Below, one piece after another: positions 1 through 8,393 of a stretch of DNA of 64,000 nucleotides. The position numbers were made by a program, and so were the translations under genes. The notes beneath the pieces are model-generated. The model saw only the letters and a program-made list of their open reading frames with translations. It was not told the origin of the DNA and searched no databases. Within the stretch, counting starts at the first letter, position 1, and each line of letters begins with the position of its first letter. Source of the DNA: Verrucomicrobiota bacterium (lineage in GTDB: Bacteria; Verrucomicrobiota; Verrucomicrobiia; Verrucomicrobiales; Akkermansiaceae); contig RDYP01000005.1 in assembly GCA_004293445.1 (NCBI GenBank), forward strand, positions 78,784 to 142,783, written 5' to 3'.

Positions 1-595
1 TCTGGCTGTCCCGGATGAAGGGCAGGAAAAAGGTGATCGTGCAGTTCGTCAGCCCGTCGTGGTCGCCGTTGTTCGAGTTGGAGCCGTTGGTGGGATTGGA
101 ATCCGGCGTGGCGAGGCTGACCGACATGGTGCCGGAGTCCGCGCCGTTGGCGACGCGGCCAAGCGTGCCGATGGTGTCGTCGGTCGGATTGGCGGAACCT
201 TTGACGCTACTGAAAACGCGGGCGTTGAGGTACTCGGTGCCGCTGATGCCGCCGGAGCTGAAGTCGAGCGCCAGCGATCCCAAGTTGAGAACGACGCCCG
301 CGGGGATGGTGAGGCTGAAGGATAGAACCGGCCCCGCTAGCGCGGTGGTGCTGGAAGTGACGACGTCGCCGCGTGACAGGCGGAGCGAATGGCCGCTGCC
401 GCCGTTGTCGCTGAGGGCGGCGAAGGTGAGGGTGCCGAGCGAGAAATTCGAAACGTTCACCCCGGCCGGCAGACCGCTGACGGTGGGAGCCATGCTCCCG
501 CCGGTGAACTCGTAACGAACCGTCTGACTGCTGGCGGCGGACGCGAGGAGCAGCGACGCGAAGGCGAAGGTGGAGATAGTGGATTTCATGTTCAT
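1..595 (-). CDS. Secreted protein of unknown function, cut by the window edge
   Basis: An open frame on the minus strand runs from an ATG at 595 to the first base of the window without a stop, about 198 codons. It begins MNMKSTISTFAFASLL and has a typical signal peptide ending near the ASAASSQ sequence. The mature part is rich in Ser, Thr, Gly and Leu (for example VLSFSLTIPAGVVLNLGSLA), which looks like a beta-sandwich surface domain. I recognise no catalytic motif. The ATG shares its A with the TGA stop of the giant gene upstream (TGATG), so the two are probably translationally coupled and in the same operon. A second ATG lies two codons in (589). The C-terminus, and so any anchoring signal, lies outside the window. 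Confidence 0.7.
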   Translation of the reverse strand, partial: MNMKSTISTFAFASLLLASAASSQTVRYEFTGGSMAPTVSGLPAGVNVSNFSLGTLTFAALSDNGGSGHSLRLSRGDVVTSSTTALAGPVLSFSLTIPAGVVLNLGSLALDFSSGGISGTEYLNARVFSSVKGSANPTDDTIGTLGRVANGADSGTMSVSLATPDSNPTNGSNSNNGDHDGLTNCTITFFLPFIRDSQ

Positions 596-3500
596 CAAGG
601 TCGCGCCACGCGCAGACGGACGAAGCGCGAAGGCGAGGCAGAGGGCAAAGTGGCAAGAACGGATTGGGACGTGCCGTCATCGGTGCCGGCGACCGGTGCG
701 TGCACAACATCGGCGGTGGACCAATCGTTGCCGAGCGTGTCGCTCCACTCGACGAGGAAGCGGACGCCATCGGCCACCGCGGCGTGGCTGCGACGATAGG
801 TGAATTCGAGGGTGGATCCGGAGCGGGTGAGAGCGGTGATGGATCCGTCCGGAGTTTCGGGAAGACGTCCGGTGGCGAATTCGAGAAGATTCGCAAGGCC
901 ATCGTGATCGGGATCGGCGAAGTCCGAAGCGGCGTTCGTGTCCGAAGTAGTTCCGAAGTGAATTTGCCGCCAGGCGTCGAGACCGGACGGGATGTGGATG
1001 GCGAGCGACCGGCCGGACTCGCCGTTCGCATTCGCGGCGGAGAGGACAACCTGATAGGTGCCGGGCAGGGAAAAGGTCGCGGTGGTGGCGGGAGCGGACG
1101 CATTCGCGAAGCTCACCGCACCGGGGCCGGAACGCTTGGTCCAAACCGAAGCCGTGGCGTTCGAAACGCTGCCGACAAGACCGACTGGAATGCCGACGGA
1201 TGGCGCGGGAGCAGGGCCGGGCGAGATGGTGGGAGTGAGATTCAGGGTGAAAAACACGTTCAATCGCGGGCGGTAGGATTCGACCGGATAGTCATCGGAG
1301 GCGAAGCGGGTGTAGATGTTGGTGGCGGCATCCGATTCGGTCGCGGGGGCGAGGACGATCAGGTTCAACGGCGAGTTTCCGGCCAGCGAGGTGTTGAGGG
1401 CATTGAGCAGCGAAGCGGTAGGGCCGAAACTGCGCGGCACGCCGGGCGCGGTGGCATCGTAGCCGTTGAGAGTTGCCAGCGCAGTCGCATCGAAGTCACC
1501 GCCGGGCGAGGTCCATCGGTTGGTGAGATCGTAGAAGTCCCAGTTCGCACCGGTGTCGAGGCCGTGAGTGGATGAGGATCCGTCGCCGGTGCCTTCGATG
1601 AAGCCGCGGGCAAGACGGCGCAGGTGGAGGTTGCCGATCGTCCCCGAACCGGCGGCGGCGGGATGCGTCCAGAGATCGAGGCTCACCGCCGAGACCGGCC
1701 AAGTGCGGGGGACCGACGAGAGATCGAAGGAGAGGATGGAACGCATGGCGGCGCCGGTTTTCCCGACGATCATCTGGTCGCGTGCCCCCGAGTTCCAATC
1801 GACGTTGTCCGCCCGGATGATAGTGGCTTGATGGGTGTAACTGCCGACGCCCTCACGCAGGCTGAAGTCAGCCGGGGGTGCGGCATCGACGGCGATGTCG
1901 AGGAAGCCGGAGCCCACCGGATTGGCGGCGGTCGCGCGGAGCACGTAACGGCCCGCCACGCTGAAAGTGACGAAGGTATCCGGCGAGGTGGGGTCGACGA
2001 AAGTCGCCTGGCCGGGGCCGCTGACCCTAGACCAGGACCAACTCATGCTTCCGCCGCCGCTGGCCGATGCAGCGACGCGCAAGGCGTGGTTCAGATCGAC
2101 CGTCGCGGCAGGGCTCACCGGCGGATGGACGCGGGAAACGAGCGGATCATCGAGCGATGGCAGGCCGTCGATGGGAGTCCAGACGACGAGGATGGCGGTG
2201 GCGGACTGCAGGAGGGCGAAGCTACCGAAAGCGGCGGCGCTTTGTCCGGCGGAATCCGGACCGACATGGCCGAGGGTGAAATTCCCGCTGATGCCCGCGG
2301 CGGGAGAGGACAGCAGGGTCCACGTGCGGGGCGAACGCCAGAAGAGATGCTGGAAGTTGACGTTCCCGCCGGGCGCGTTGAAGAGCAGATCGACCTTCGC
2401 ACCGGAGGCGATCGCGACCGGTCCTCCGTCGATGCGTCCCGAAGTACCCCATGCGTTTCCGGTGGTGCGCCAGACGAGGGTTGACGAGGCACCGAAGGAA
2501 ATCGGCCCGGAGAAGGCGCTCAACTTCGGGACGAGCGCGCCTTGGATGGATCCGCTCGCGAAGGAGCCGTTGCCGGAAAAGATCGCGCCGTTCGCAACGG
2601 TCAGACCGCCGGAGCAGGTGGCTCCGCCGGTGACATCGATCCTGCCGGCATGGACCGTGATGCCGCCGCCGATGCTGTTGCCAGAGCCGGAGAGCGTCCA
2701 GGTGCCGGGCTCCTCCTTGGTCAGGCCCGCGAGCATGGCGCCGCCGCCGCCAGCGACGAGGTTGCCTGCGATCACACCATTGCCCGCACCGCGAAGGTCG
2801 AGCGTGCGCCCGGTGGTCGCGGGCGAAACATTTCCGGCGAGCGTGAGGGTTCCCGCCAACGAGGTGAAGCGGGCCGATCCCGAATTCGAGGTGAGCAGGA
2901 TCGCGCCGTTGATCCGGTTTTCGCCGCCTTCGTTGACCAGCACGCCGTTCGGATTGCTGAGCTGGAAGGAGACGCCGGAGGGAATCGCCACGCCGCCGTC
3001 GAGCCGCAGGCTGCCGGTGACGCTGCTTTGGACGAAGACGTTCTTGGTGTTGCTTCCCAGCGCGTTCGAATGAGTGACGCGCAGGCCGCCGCCGCCGACG
3101 GTGACCGAGCCGAGAAAACTGTTGTTTCCCGAGAGCGTGACGATGTCGTTCGCGCTCGGATTGTACACCGAGAGGCTGCCGCTGCCGCGGATGAGGCCCG
3201 GGATCGCGAGGTGGCCGCTGCGATCGATGCGCAGCACGCCGTCGAGATCCAGCGGTCCGCTGCCAATGGAACCGGTGGGGCCGTCGTCGCCGACACGCAG
3301 GGTTCCGGCCGGGACGATCGTTCCGCCGGAATAGGTATTGTCGCCTGTTAGAACGCAGGTGCCGGCCTCGCCTTCGAAGGCCAGTCCGCCCGCACCGCTG
3401 ATCGGACCGCTGAAGACGAAGTCTCCGTCGCCGAGTCGAGTCACGCTGGTCATGGCGTCGAGCGCCAGCGGCGTGGCTACGGTCGTTTCGAAGTCCGCGC

Positions 3501-6500
3501 CGCCCGACTCGAGAGAGATGCGTGGCGGGACGGAGCCGTTCCCTGTCAGGTGCAGGGGATTTCCCTCGATGCGGAAGCGGGTCGTGCCGGACGGATTGGA
3601 ACCGGCGAGAACGAGTCGGTTGAGCAGGAAGCTTGCCGGGAGGTTGTTGTTCGACGTGAGGTCGGCCGTTGCGGTGGTGATGCCGGTGAGGAAATCGAGA
3701 CGGCGGTTCGGCTGGCCCGTGGGAACCTGGTTGCCGGCCCAGTTCGCGGATTCGCTCCAGTAGCGGGGGGCGAGACCAGCGGTTTGGGTCCAGTTGATGC
3801 CGGGATAGTCGGCGGGGTCGTTCGGATCGGTCGCGGCCACGCGCTCGACGAGATTGGAATGGCCATCACCATCCGGGTCCGCGGAGTCGGCGGCGTCGCC
3901 ACTGTTGGCAGTGGTGCCGAAGTTTTCGAAGCGCCAACCGTCGGCCGAGCCGAAGGGCAGCCAGATCAGGTTGATGGCAGTGCCGGTGTTCTCCACCGCG
4001 AAGGACCCGAAGCTTTCGTGCGAATTTCCCGCGGAATCGGCGCTCACCGAAAGGAGGGCGGGAGTTCCACTGATCGTGCCGGAACTGATGAGCGGGAAGA
4101 CCCGCGTGGACGACCAGAAGGGATCGGTGAACAGGACCGACCCGGCGCTTTCCGTCATCTCGACCTCGAGACCGGCACCCGGCTGGATGGTGGCGCTGCC
4201 CGCCGTGACGAGAGGCGCGCCGTTGGTGCTGTTGGCGGCGAGGCTCCAGCGGAGGCGACCCATCGCGGTGAGCGTCAGGCCGCTGGTGAAGGTTAGGTTG
4301 CCGGTGGGTTCGAGCACGCCGTTGAAGGAAGCGGGCGCGGCGATGCTGCCGTTGCCGGTCAGGCGGCCGGTGCTGTAAACCGAGAGCGAGGACGAACGGG
4401 TGATCGAGCCGGTGACATCGAGCGTCCCGCCGCTGACGACCGTGCTGCCGCTGTAACTGTTGGTGCCGGCGAGCGTCTGGGTGGTGGAGCCGGATTTCAC
4501 CAGGTTGAGTTTCCCGAGGGTGGCGAGCGCCGAAAGAGTGGAGTTGGTGTCCACGATGGCGCCCGCGAATTCGGCGGAATCCTGACGTTCACCGCCCTGA
4601 AGGGTGAGGGTCGCGGTGGTCGCGCTGGTGCTGCGTGAGAAGTTGCCGATCTGGCCGCCGCCGGACAGAGAGCCGACGGTGGCGTTGTAGGCGGTGGCGT
4701 CCTCGCAAAGGCCGAAGTAAGCGCCGGACTCGATCGTGAGATCAGGCAGTTTCGTGGCGTCGGTATTCGTGAGTGCGCCGGACAGCACGCCGATCACGCC
4801 GGGGCCGATCGTCAGGCCCGCGTTGTCGGCGAAGGCCGGGGAATTGTAGATGCGGAAGGAAACGAAATTCGAGGACAGCGAGGCATCGCGGACGACCCGC
4901 AGGTTTCCGTTCGCCACGACGGAGGGCATCGAGGCGACGGTGCCGATGCCCCACGAGGTGTAGCTGCCCGATTGGATGGCGCTGCCGCTGTTGACCACCC
5001 GGGTGCAGGACACGGTGCGGGTGCCGCCGCCGAGATCCCAAGCGCCGGCGATCATCATGCGGCCGGCCGGCGCGAGCGTGAAATCGTCGTTCACAAAAAT
5101 CTGCGGATTGGCGATGCCCGAGTTGAGGGCGAAGGCACCGGTGCTACCGATCACGCCGCCGTGGATGGTCAGCGGTCCCGTTCCGAGGGCGCTGGCGGTG
5201 GTGGTGGCGGCGGTGTTGCCTGTCAGCACGCGGCCGGTGGCATCGAGCACGAATCCTCCGCTGAAGGAATTCGTCCCGGTGAGGGCAACGCCGCGCCCGG
5301 CGGTCCCGGCGACGCGCAGTTCGGCCGCGCCCGAGATGTTGCCGCCGACGGTGATCTGGGTGGAAGCGGCCGCGCCGGAGGAACCGGTGGTCCATGTCTG
5401 ATCGCCGGACAGAACGACGGGCGCGCCGACCAAGAGGGTTTTGTTCGATGCCGAAAGATCGAGTCCGCCCGAGCCGAGCTCGAGCGCTCCGGCGCTACCC
5501 GGTGCAATGGCGACGTTGCCGCCCGGGTCGGCGAAGCGGATGCCAAGCAGGCTGATGCCGGTACCGATGGTGACGGAGTTGTCGCCGGTCACCGTGCCGT
5601 CCCAGACGGCGAGACCTCCGGCGGGCACGCTATTGTTGGTCCAACTGGCGGCGGAACTCAGGTCGGTGGCGTTGTTCGCTTTGGTCGACGAGGGCCCGGC
5701 GGTGGTGAAGGAGCGGGTGGAGGAAGCCCACGAGCCGCCCGCGCTGTTCGAGGCGTAGAAGCGGTAGTAATACTTCGTCTTCTGGGCCAAAGCGGAAACG
5801 GAAACCTCCAACTCGCCACGGGTCTTGAACCCGAGGTTGAGATGGTTTTGCCAGTTGGCGGCGGTGGTGCCGCCATCGGTGGTGCCCCAATAGACCCGGA
5901 CGGTGGAGTCGCGGTTGATGTAGGGAAAGTCGAGGTGGCCTCTGAGCGTGGCGGAGGTCTGACTGATGTTCGAGGCTCCGCTCGGATTATCCACCACCGG
6001 CTTCCGGTTGGACGAATTGAGGCGGGTTTCATCGCGATAGAGGCCGATCATTTCCACCGGGATCTCGCGGAACAGACTGAGATCCCGGTAGACCGCCGAG
6101 CTGGTTTTGAGGCGGTAGTCGTTGCCGCTGCGGCCGATGAAGCCGGGATCGACGGAATAGGTTTTGTTCGATCCGGTGGCGATGCCGCCGAAGGTCGTTT
6201 GGCCGAGAGCGGCGACATTCGTCCGGAAGGCCGCCGGAGTTCCGCCGATGGAAGTGGCCGCCTTGCGGTTGTTGACGATCACGTTGTTCTCGAAGAATCC
6301 GCCGGTCCCGACGTTGCAGCTGAAGCCGCTGCGGATCGTTTCGATGATGTTGCCGAACATCCGGGAGCCCGCGCAGTAGAGGTCGACTTGGATGCCCGAG
6401 CCGCCGATCGAGTGATTCGGGAAATAGGTCTCCCAAGCGTAGGCTTTGTTGGTCATCTGGTTGTAGCGGATCGTGTCGTCCCCGCCGAGTCCGGTGAAAC

Positions 6501-8361
6501 AATAGATCCCGCCCATGTCGCCGTTGGTGCGGCAGAAGCTGTCGATGAGGTTGTACTCGATCGTCTTCTCCAGCGAGCCGTGCAGGATGCCGACGTGGTG
6601 GGTTTGAGCGATGCGGTTGTTCGCGACCCGGGTGCCGACGGACGGCTTGTAGCCGCCCCCTCCCCCGTTCCCGGCCTGCCCGCCGAATCCGGCATCCACG
6701 CCGGCCGCGTAGATCTTGCAGACCTTGGCGATGTCCTCGATGTCGTTGTTCACGACGAAATGATCGCAGCGGGTGCGTGGGCTGGTATTGCCGTCGCCGC
6801 CCCGCACGTAGATGCCGCCGGAGGCCATGTCGCTGATGTCGCAACCCACCACGCCGTTCGAGTAACCGTCCTCCAGATCCACCGCGTAGCTGCCGAGCTG
6901 GCGGAAAGCGCAATCGACCACCGTGTTTTTTTCCCCGCCGCTGATCACGATGCCTTGGGCGAGGCTGCGGCGGAACTCGAGGCCCTGCAGGAACAGGTGG
7001 CGGGTGTTGGTGAGCTTGAAGACCGGCGAGCCGAAATCGGAGATCTCCAAGTTTGAATCGTTCAAGGCGACGGAGGGCCAGAGGTAGAGGCGCTTGCGGA
7101 TGAAATCGACCGCCCACTCGCCGGGCTGGTCGATTTCGTCGAGGAGATTGAGCGCCCAGTAGGGTTCGGTTTTCGATCCTTCGTAGCCGTAGTATTTGTT
7201 GCCGAGTCCGAGCGACATCGACGCACCGCTGGCCAGCGTGATGGTGTTGGCGGTCGTATCGATGGCTTTGACCTTCATCCCGTATTCCTCCCACGGGACG
7301 CGGAAAAAGCCTTGGATCCAGAGCCCGCCTTCAGCGGCGGCGGTCTGCCAACGGGCGATACGGGCTTCGTCGGTAGCCTTGTATTGGAACTGTCCGCCGA
7401 TGGCCTGCCCGTCCAGCGTGGTGGCGGTTTTACGGGTAACGCCATCCATCTTCAAACAAGGCGTGGCAAAGCGATCCCCGAGGTTGTCGTTGGGATAGCG
7501 CGAGAGCGGGGCACGACCGCCGCTAATAAAGACTTCGAAAAGGCCGCCGTCCTGCGAGGTCAGGTAGGGATTGTAGAGACGGTTCTGATTGAATCGCGTG
7601 GGAAAGGGCCCGTCGTGGGTGAAGAGGTGGCTGGTGAGGTCGAGTTGTTTGATGTTGGAAGCCGCCACGCCCGGCGCGAGGCGGGCATGCATGGCGGGGT
7701 CGAGCGCGGCGAAACCCGAAGCCGGGACCGTGCGGGCGGTGGTGAAGACCGGCGACTCCGAGCCGTAGGCCTTGTAAACGATCGGTGCGTCCGCGGTGCC
7801 GGAGTCGCCTGCCGTGAGATTGAACGTCGCGGTCCGCCGATAGGTCCCACCACGGACGAACACGGCGACTCCCCCGGCCGGCAGCGGTCTCGGAAGCGCG
7901 CGGATCATGTCGCGGGCTTTTTCCAAGGTGGCGAAGGGGTCGTCGATTCTCCCGCTGTTGTCGTCGGAGCCGTTGGTGGCGACATGGTAGCTGATCGCCG
8001 GGGCCGGAATGGGGATGGCAACACGAAGCCGCCAATGCTGCTCGGACTTCGTGCCGCCGGGCAGGGTCATCTCCGCCTTGAGCCAATGCGGACCGGTATC
8101 CCAGCGGGTCGGCGTCCATTCGAAGGTGCGTGCCGTTTGTCCGGTCGCGGTACCGTCCAAGGTCCAGGCGTAGCTGGTGGCGATGGCATCCGGCGTGACG
8201 GAAAGCGCGTCGCCCGCTTGGGTGACGAGGTCCTGGGCTCCAAGTTTGCCAAGAGCCACGCAAACAGCCACCCAGCCCGAAAAGATCGCGACCCGCGCAC
8301 TACGCGGACGCCGACGCGCACGAAGCTGGGGGTCGAGGTCGGAGGTCGAAGTGGAAAGCAT
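595..8361 (-). CDS. Giant secreted beta-helix (GH141-like) and autotransporter-repeat protein, 2588 aa
   Basis: The N-terminus has a basic stretch followed by a hydrophobic core (VAIFSGWVAVCVALG), consistent with a signal peptide. Residues about 125-760 form a right-handed parallel beta-helix region. It opens with YHVATNGSDDNSG and RDMIRALPRPLP, then FVRGGTYRR, and contains GEWAVDFIRKRLYLWP. This layout resembles family GH141 (alpha-L-fucosidase or xylanase), which is my inference and not proven. A fibronectin III-like segment follows (about 795-890). A long region of autotransporter-associated beta-strand repeats comes next (about 900-1950, SGxNxYSGxT motifs). It ends with PKD-like modules, a DNRLRE-like domain (about 2170-2365) and a C-terminal 125-residue domain with a calcium-loop-like DPDHDGLANLLEF. 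That domain is nearly identical to the one closing the next giant protein. Predicted to be secreted or surface-bound. It lies 32 bases behind its upstream neighbour. Confidence 0.85.
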   Translation of the reverse strand: MLSTSTSDLDPQLRARRRPRSARVAIFSGWVAVCVALGKLGAQDLVTQAGDALSVTPDAIATSYAWTLDGTATGQTARTFEWTPTRWDTGPHWLKAEMTLPGGTKSEQHWRLRVAIPIPAPAISYHVATNGSDDNSGRIDDPFATLEKARDMIRALPRPLPAGGVAVFVRGGTYRRTATFNLTAGDSGTADAPIVYKAYGSESPVFTTARTVPASGFAALDPAMHARLAPGVAASNIKQLDLTSHLFTHDGPFPTRFNQNRLYNPYLTSQDGGLFEVFISGGRAPLSRYPNDNLGDRFATPCLKMDGVTRKTATTLDGQAIGGQFQYKATDEARIARWQTAAAEGGLWIQGFFRVPWEEYGMKVKAIDTTANTITLASGASMSLGLGNKYYGYEGSKTEPYWALNLLDEIDQPGEWAVDFIRKRLYLWPSVALNDSNLEISDFGSPVFKLTNTRHLFLQGLEFRRSLAQGIVISGGEKNTVVDCAFRQLGSYAVDLEDGYSNGVVGCDISDMASGGIYVRGGDGNTSPRTRCDHFVVNNDIEDIAKVCKIYAAGVDAGFGGQAGNGGGGGYKPSVGTRVANNRIAQTHHVGILHGSLEKTIEYNLIDSFCRTNGDMGGIYCFTGLGGDDTIRYNQMTNKAYAWETYFPNHSIGGSGIQVDLYCAGSRMFGNIIETIRSGFSCNVGTGGFFENNVIVNNRKAATSIGGTPAAFRTNVAALGQTTFGGIATGSNKTYSVDPGFIGRSGNDYRLKTSSAVYRDLSLFREIPVEMIGLYRDETRLNSSNRKPVVDNPSGASNISQTSATLRGHLDFPYINRDSTVRVYWGTTDGGTTAANWQNHLNLGFKTRGELEVSVSALAQKTKYYYRFYASNSAGGSWASSTRSFTTAGPSSTKANNATDLSSAASWTNNSVPAGGLAVWDGTVTGDNSVTIGTGISLLGIRFADPGGNVAIAPGSAGALELGSGGLDLSASNKTLLVGAPVVLSGDQTWTTGSSGAAASTQITVGGNISGAAELRVAGTAGRGVALTGTNSFSGGFVLDATGRVLTGNTAATTTASALGTGPLTIHGGVIGSTGAFALNSGIANPQIFVNDDFTLAPAGRMMIAGAWDLGGGTRTVSCTRVVNSGSAIQSGSYTSWGIGTVASMPSVVANGNLRVVRDASLSSNFVSFRIYNSPAFADNAGLTIGPGVIGVLSGALTNTDATKLPDLTIESGAYFGLCEDATAYNATVGSLSGGGQIGNFSRSTSATTATLTLQGGERQDSAEFAGAIVDTNSTLSALATLGKLNLVKSGSTTQTLAGTNSYSGSTVVSGGTLDVTGSITRSSSLSVYSTGRLTGNGSIAAPASFNGVLEPTGNLTFTSGLTLTAMGRLRWSLAANSTNGAPLVTAGSATIQPGAGLEVEMTESAGSVLFTDPFWSSTRVFPLISSGTISGTPALLSVSADSAGNSHESFGSFAVENTGTAINLIWLPFGSADGWRFENFGTTANSGDAADSADPDGDGHSNLVERVAATDPNDPADYPGINWTQTAGLAPRYWSESANWAGNQVPTGQPNRRLDFLTGITTATADLTSNNNLPASFLLNRLVLAGSNPSGTTRFRIEGNPLHLTGNGSVPPRISLESGGADFETTVATPLALDAMTSVTRLGDGDFVFSGPISGAGGLAFEGEAGTCVLTGDNTYSGGTIVPAGTLRVGDDGPTGSIGSGPLDLDGVLRIDRSGHLAIPGLIRGSGSLSVYNPSANDIVTLSGNNSFLGSVTVGGGGLRVTHSNALGSNTKNVFVQSSVTGSLRLDGGVAIPSGVSFQLSNPNGVLVNEGGENRINGAILLTSNSGSARFTSLAGTLTLAGNVSPATTGRTLDLRGAGNGVIAGNLVAGGGGAMLAGLTKEEPGTWTLSGSGNSIGGGITVHAGRIDVTGGATCSGGLTVANGAIFSGNGSFASGSIQGALVPKLSAFSGPISFGASSTLVWRTTGNAWGTSGRIDGGPVAIASGAKVDLLFNAPGGNVNFQHLFWRSPRTWTLLSSPAAGISGNFTLGHVGPDSAGQSAAAFGSFALLQSATAILVVWTPIDGLPSLDDPLVSRVHPPVSPAATVDLNHALRVAASASGGGSMSWSWSRVSGPGQATFVDPTSPDTFVTFSVAGRYVLRATAANPVGSGFLDIAVDAAPPADFSLREGVGSYTHQATIIRADNVDWNSGARDQMIVGKTGAAMRSILSFDLSSVPRTWPVSAVSLDLWTHPAAAGSGTIGNLHLRRLARGFIEGTGDGSSSTHGLDTGANWDFYDLTNRWTSPGGDFDATALATLNGYDATAPGVPRSFGPTASLLNALNTSLAGNSPLNLIVLAPATESDAATNIYTRFASDDYPVESYRPRLNVFFTLNLTPTISPGPAPAPSVGIPVGLVGSVSNATASVWTKRSGPGAVSFANASAPATTATFSLPGTYQVVLSAANANGESGRSLAIHIPSGLDAWRQIHFGTTSDTNAASDFADPDHDGLANLLEFATGRLPETPDGSITALTRSGSTLEFTYRRSHAAVADGVRFLVEWSDTLGNDWSTADVVHAPVAGTDDGTSQSVLATLPSASPSRFVRLRVARP
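674..972. repeat. Direct repeat coding the shared C-terminal domain (copy 1)
   Basis: This 299-base segment matches 8482-8780 without gaps at an offset of 7808 bases and with only scattered substitutions. It codes for the DPDHDGLANLLEF and RRSHAAVADGV part of the C-terminal domain of the 2588-residue protein. Confidence 0.85.
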
Positions 8362-8393
8362 AGCAGGGGGTGGGTTCGAAGCGGATCAAAGGA

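Noticed and set aside
4972..7056. Plus-strand open frame of 694 codons opposite the giant beta-helix gene
   Set aside because: It is a shadow frame with repetitive Gly/Ala/Val/Asp composition. The minus strand encodes recognisable domains over the same bases.
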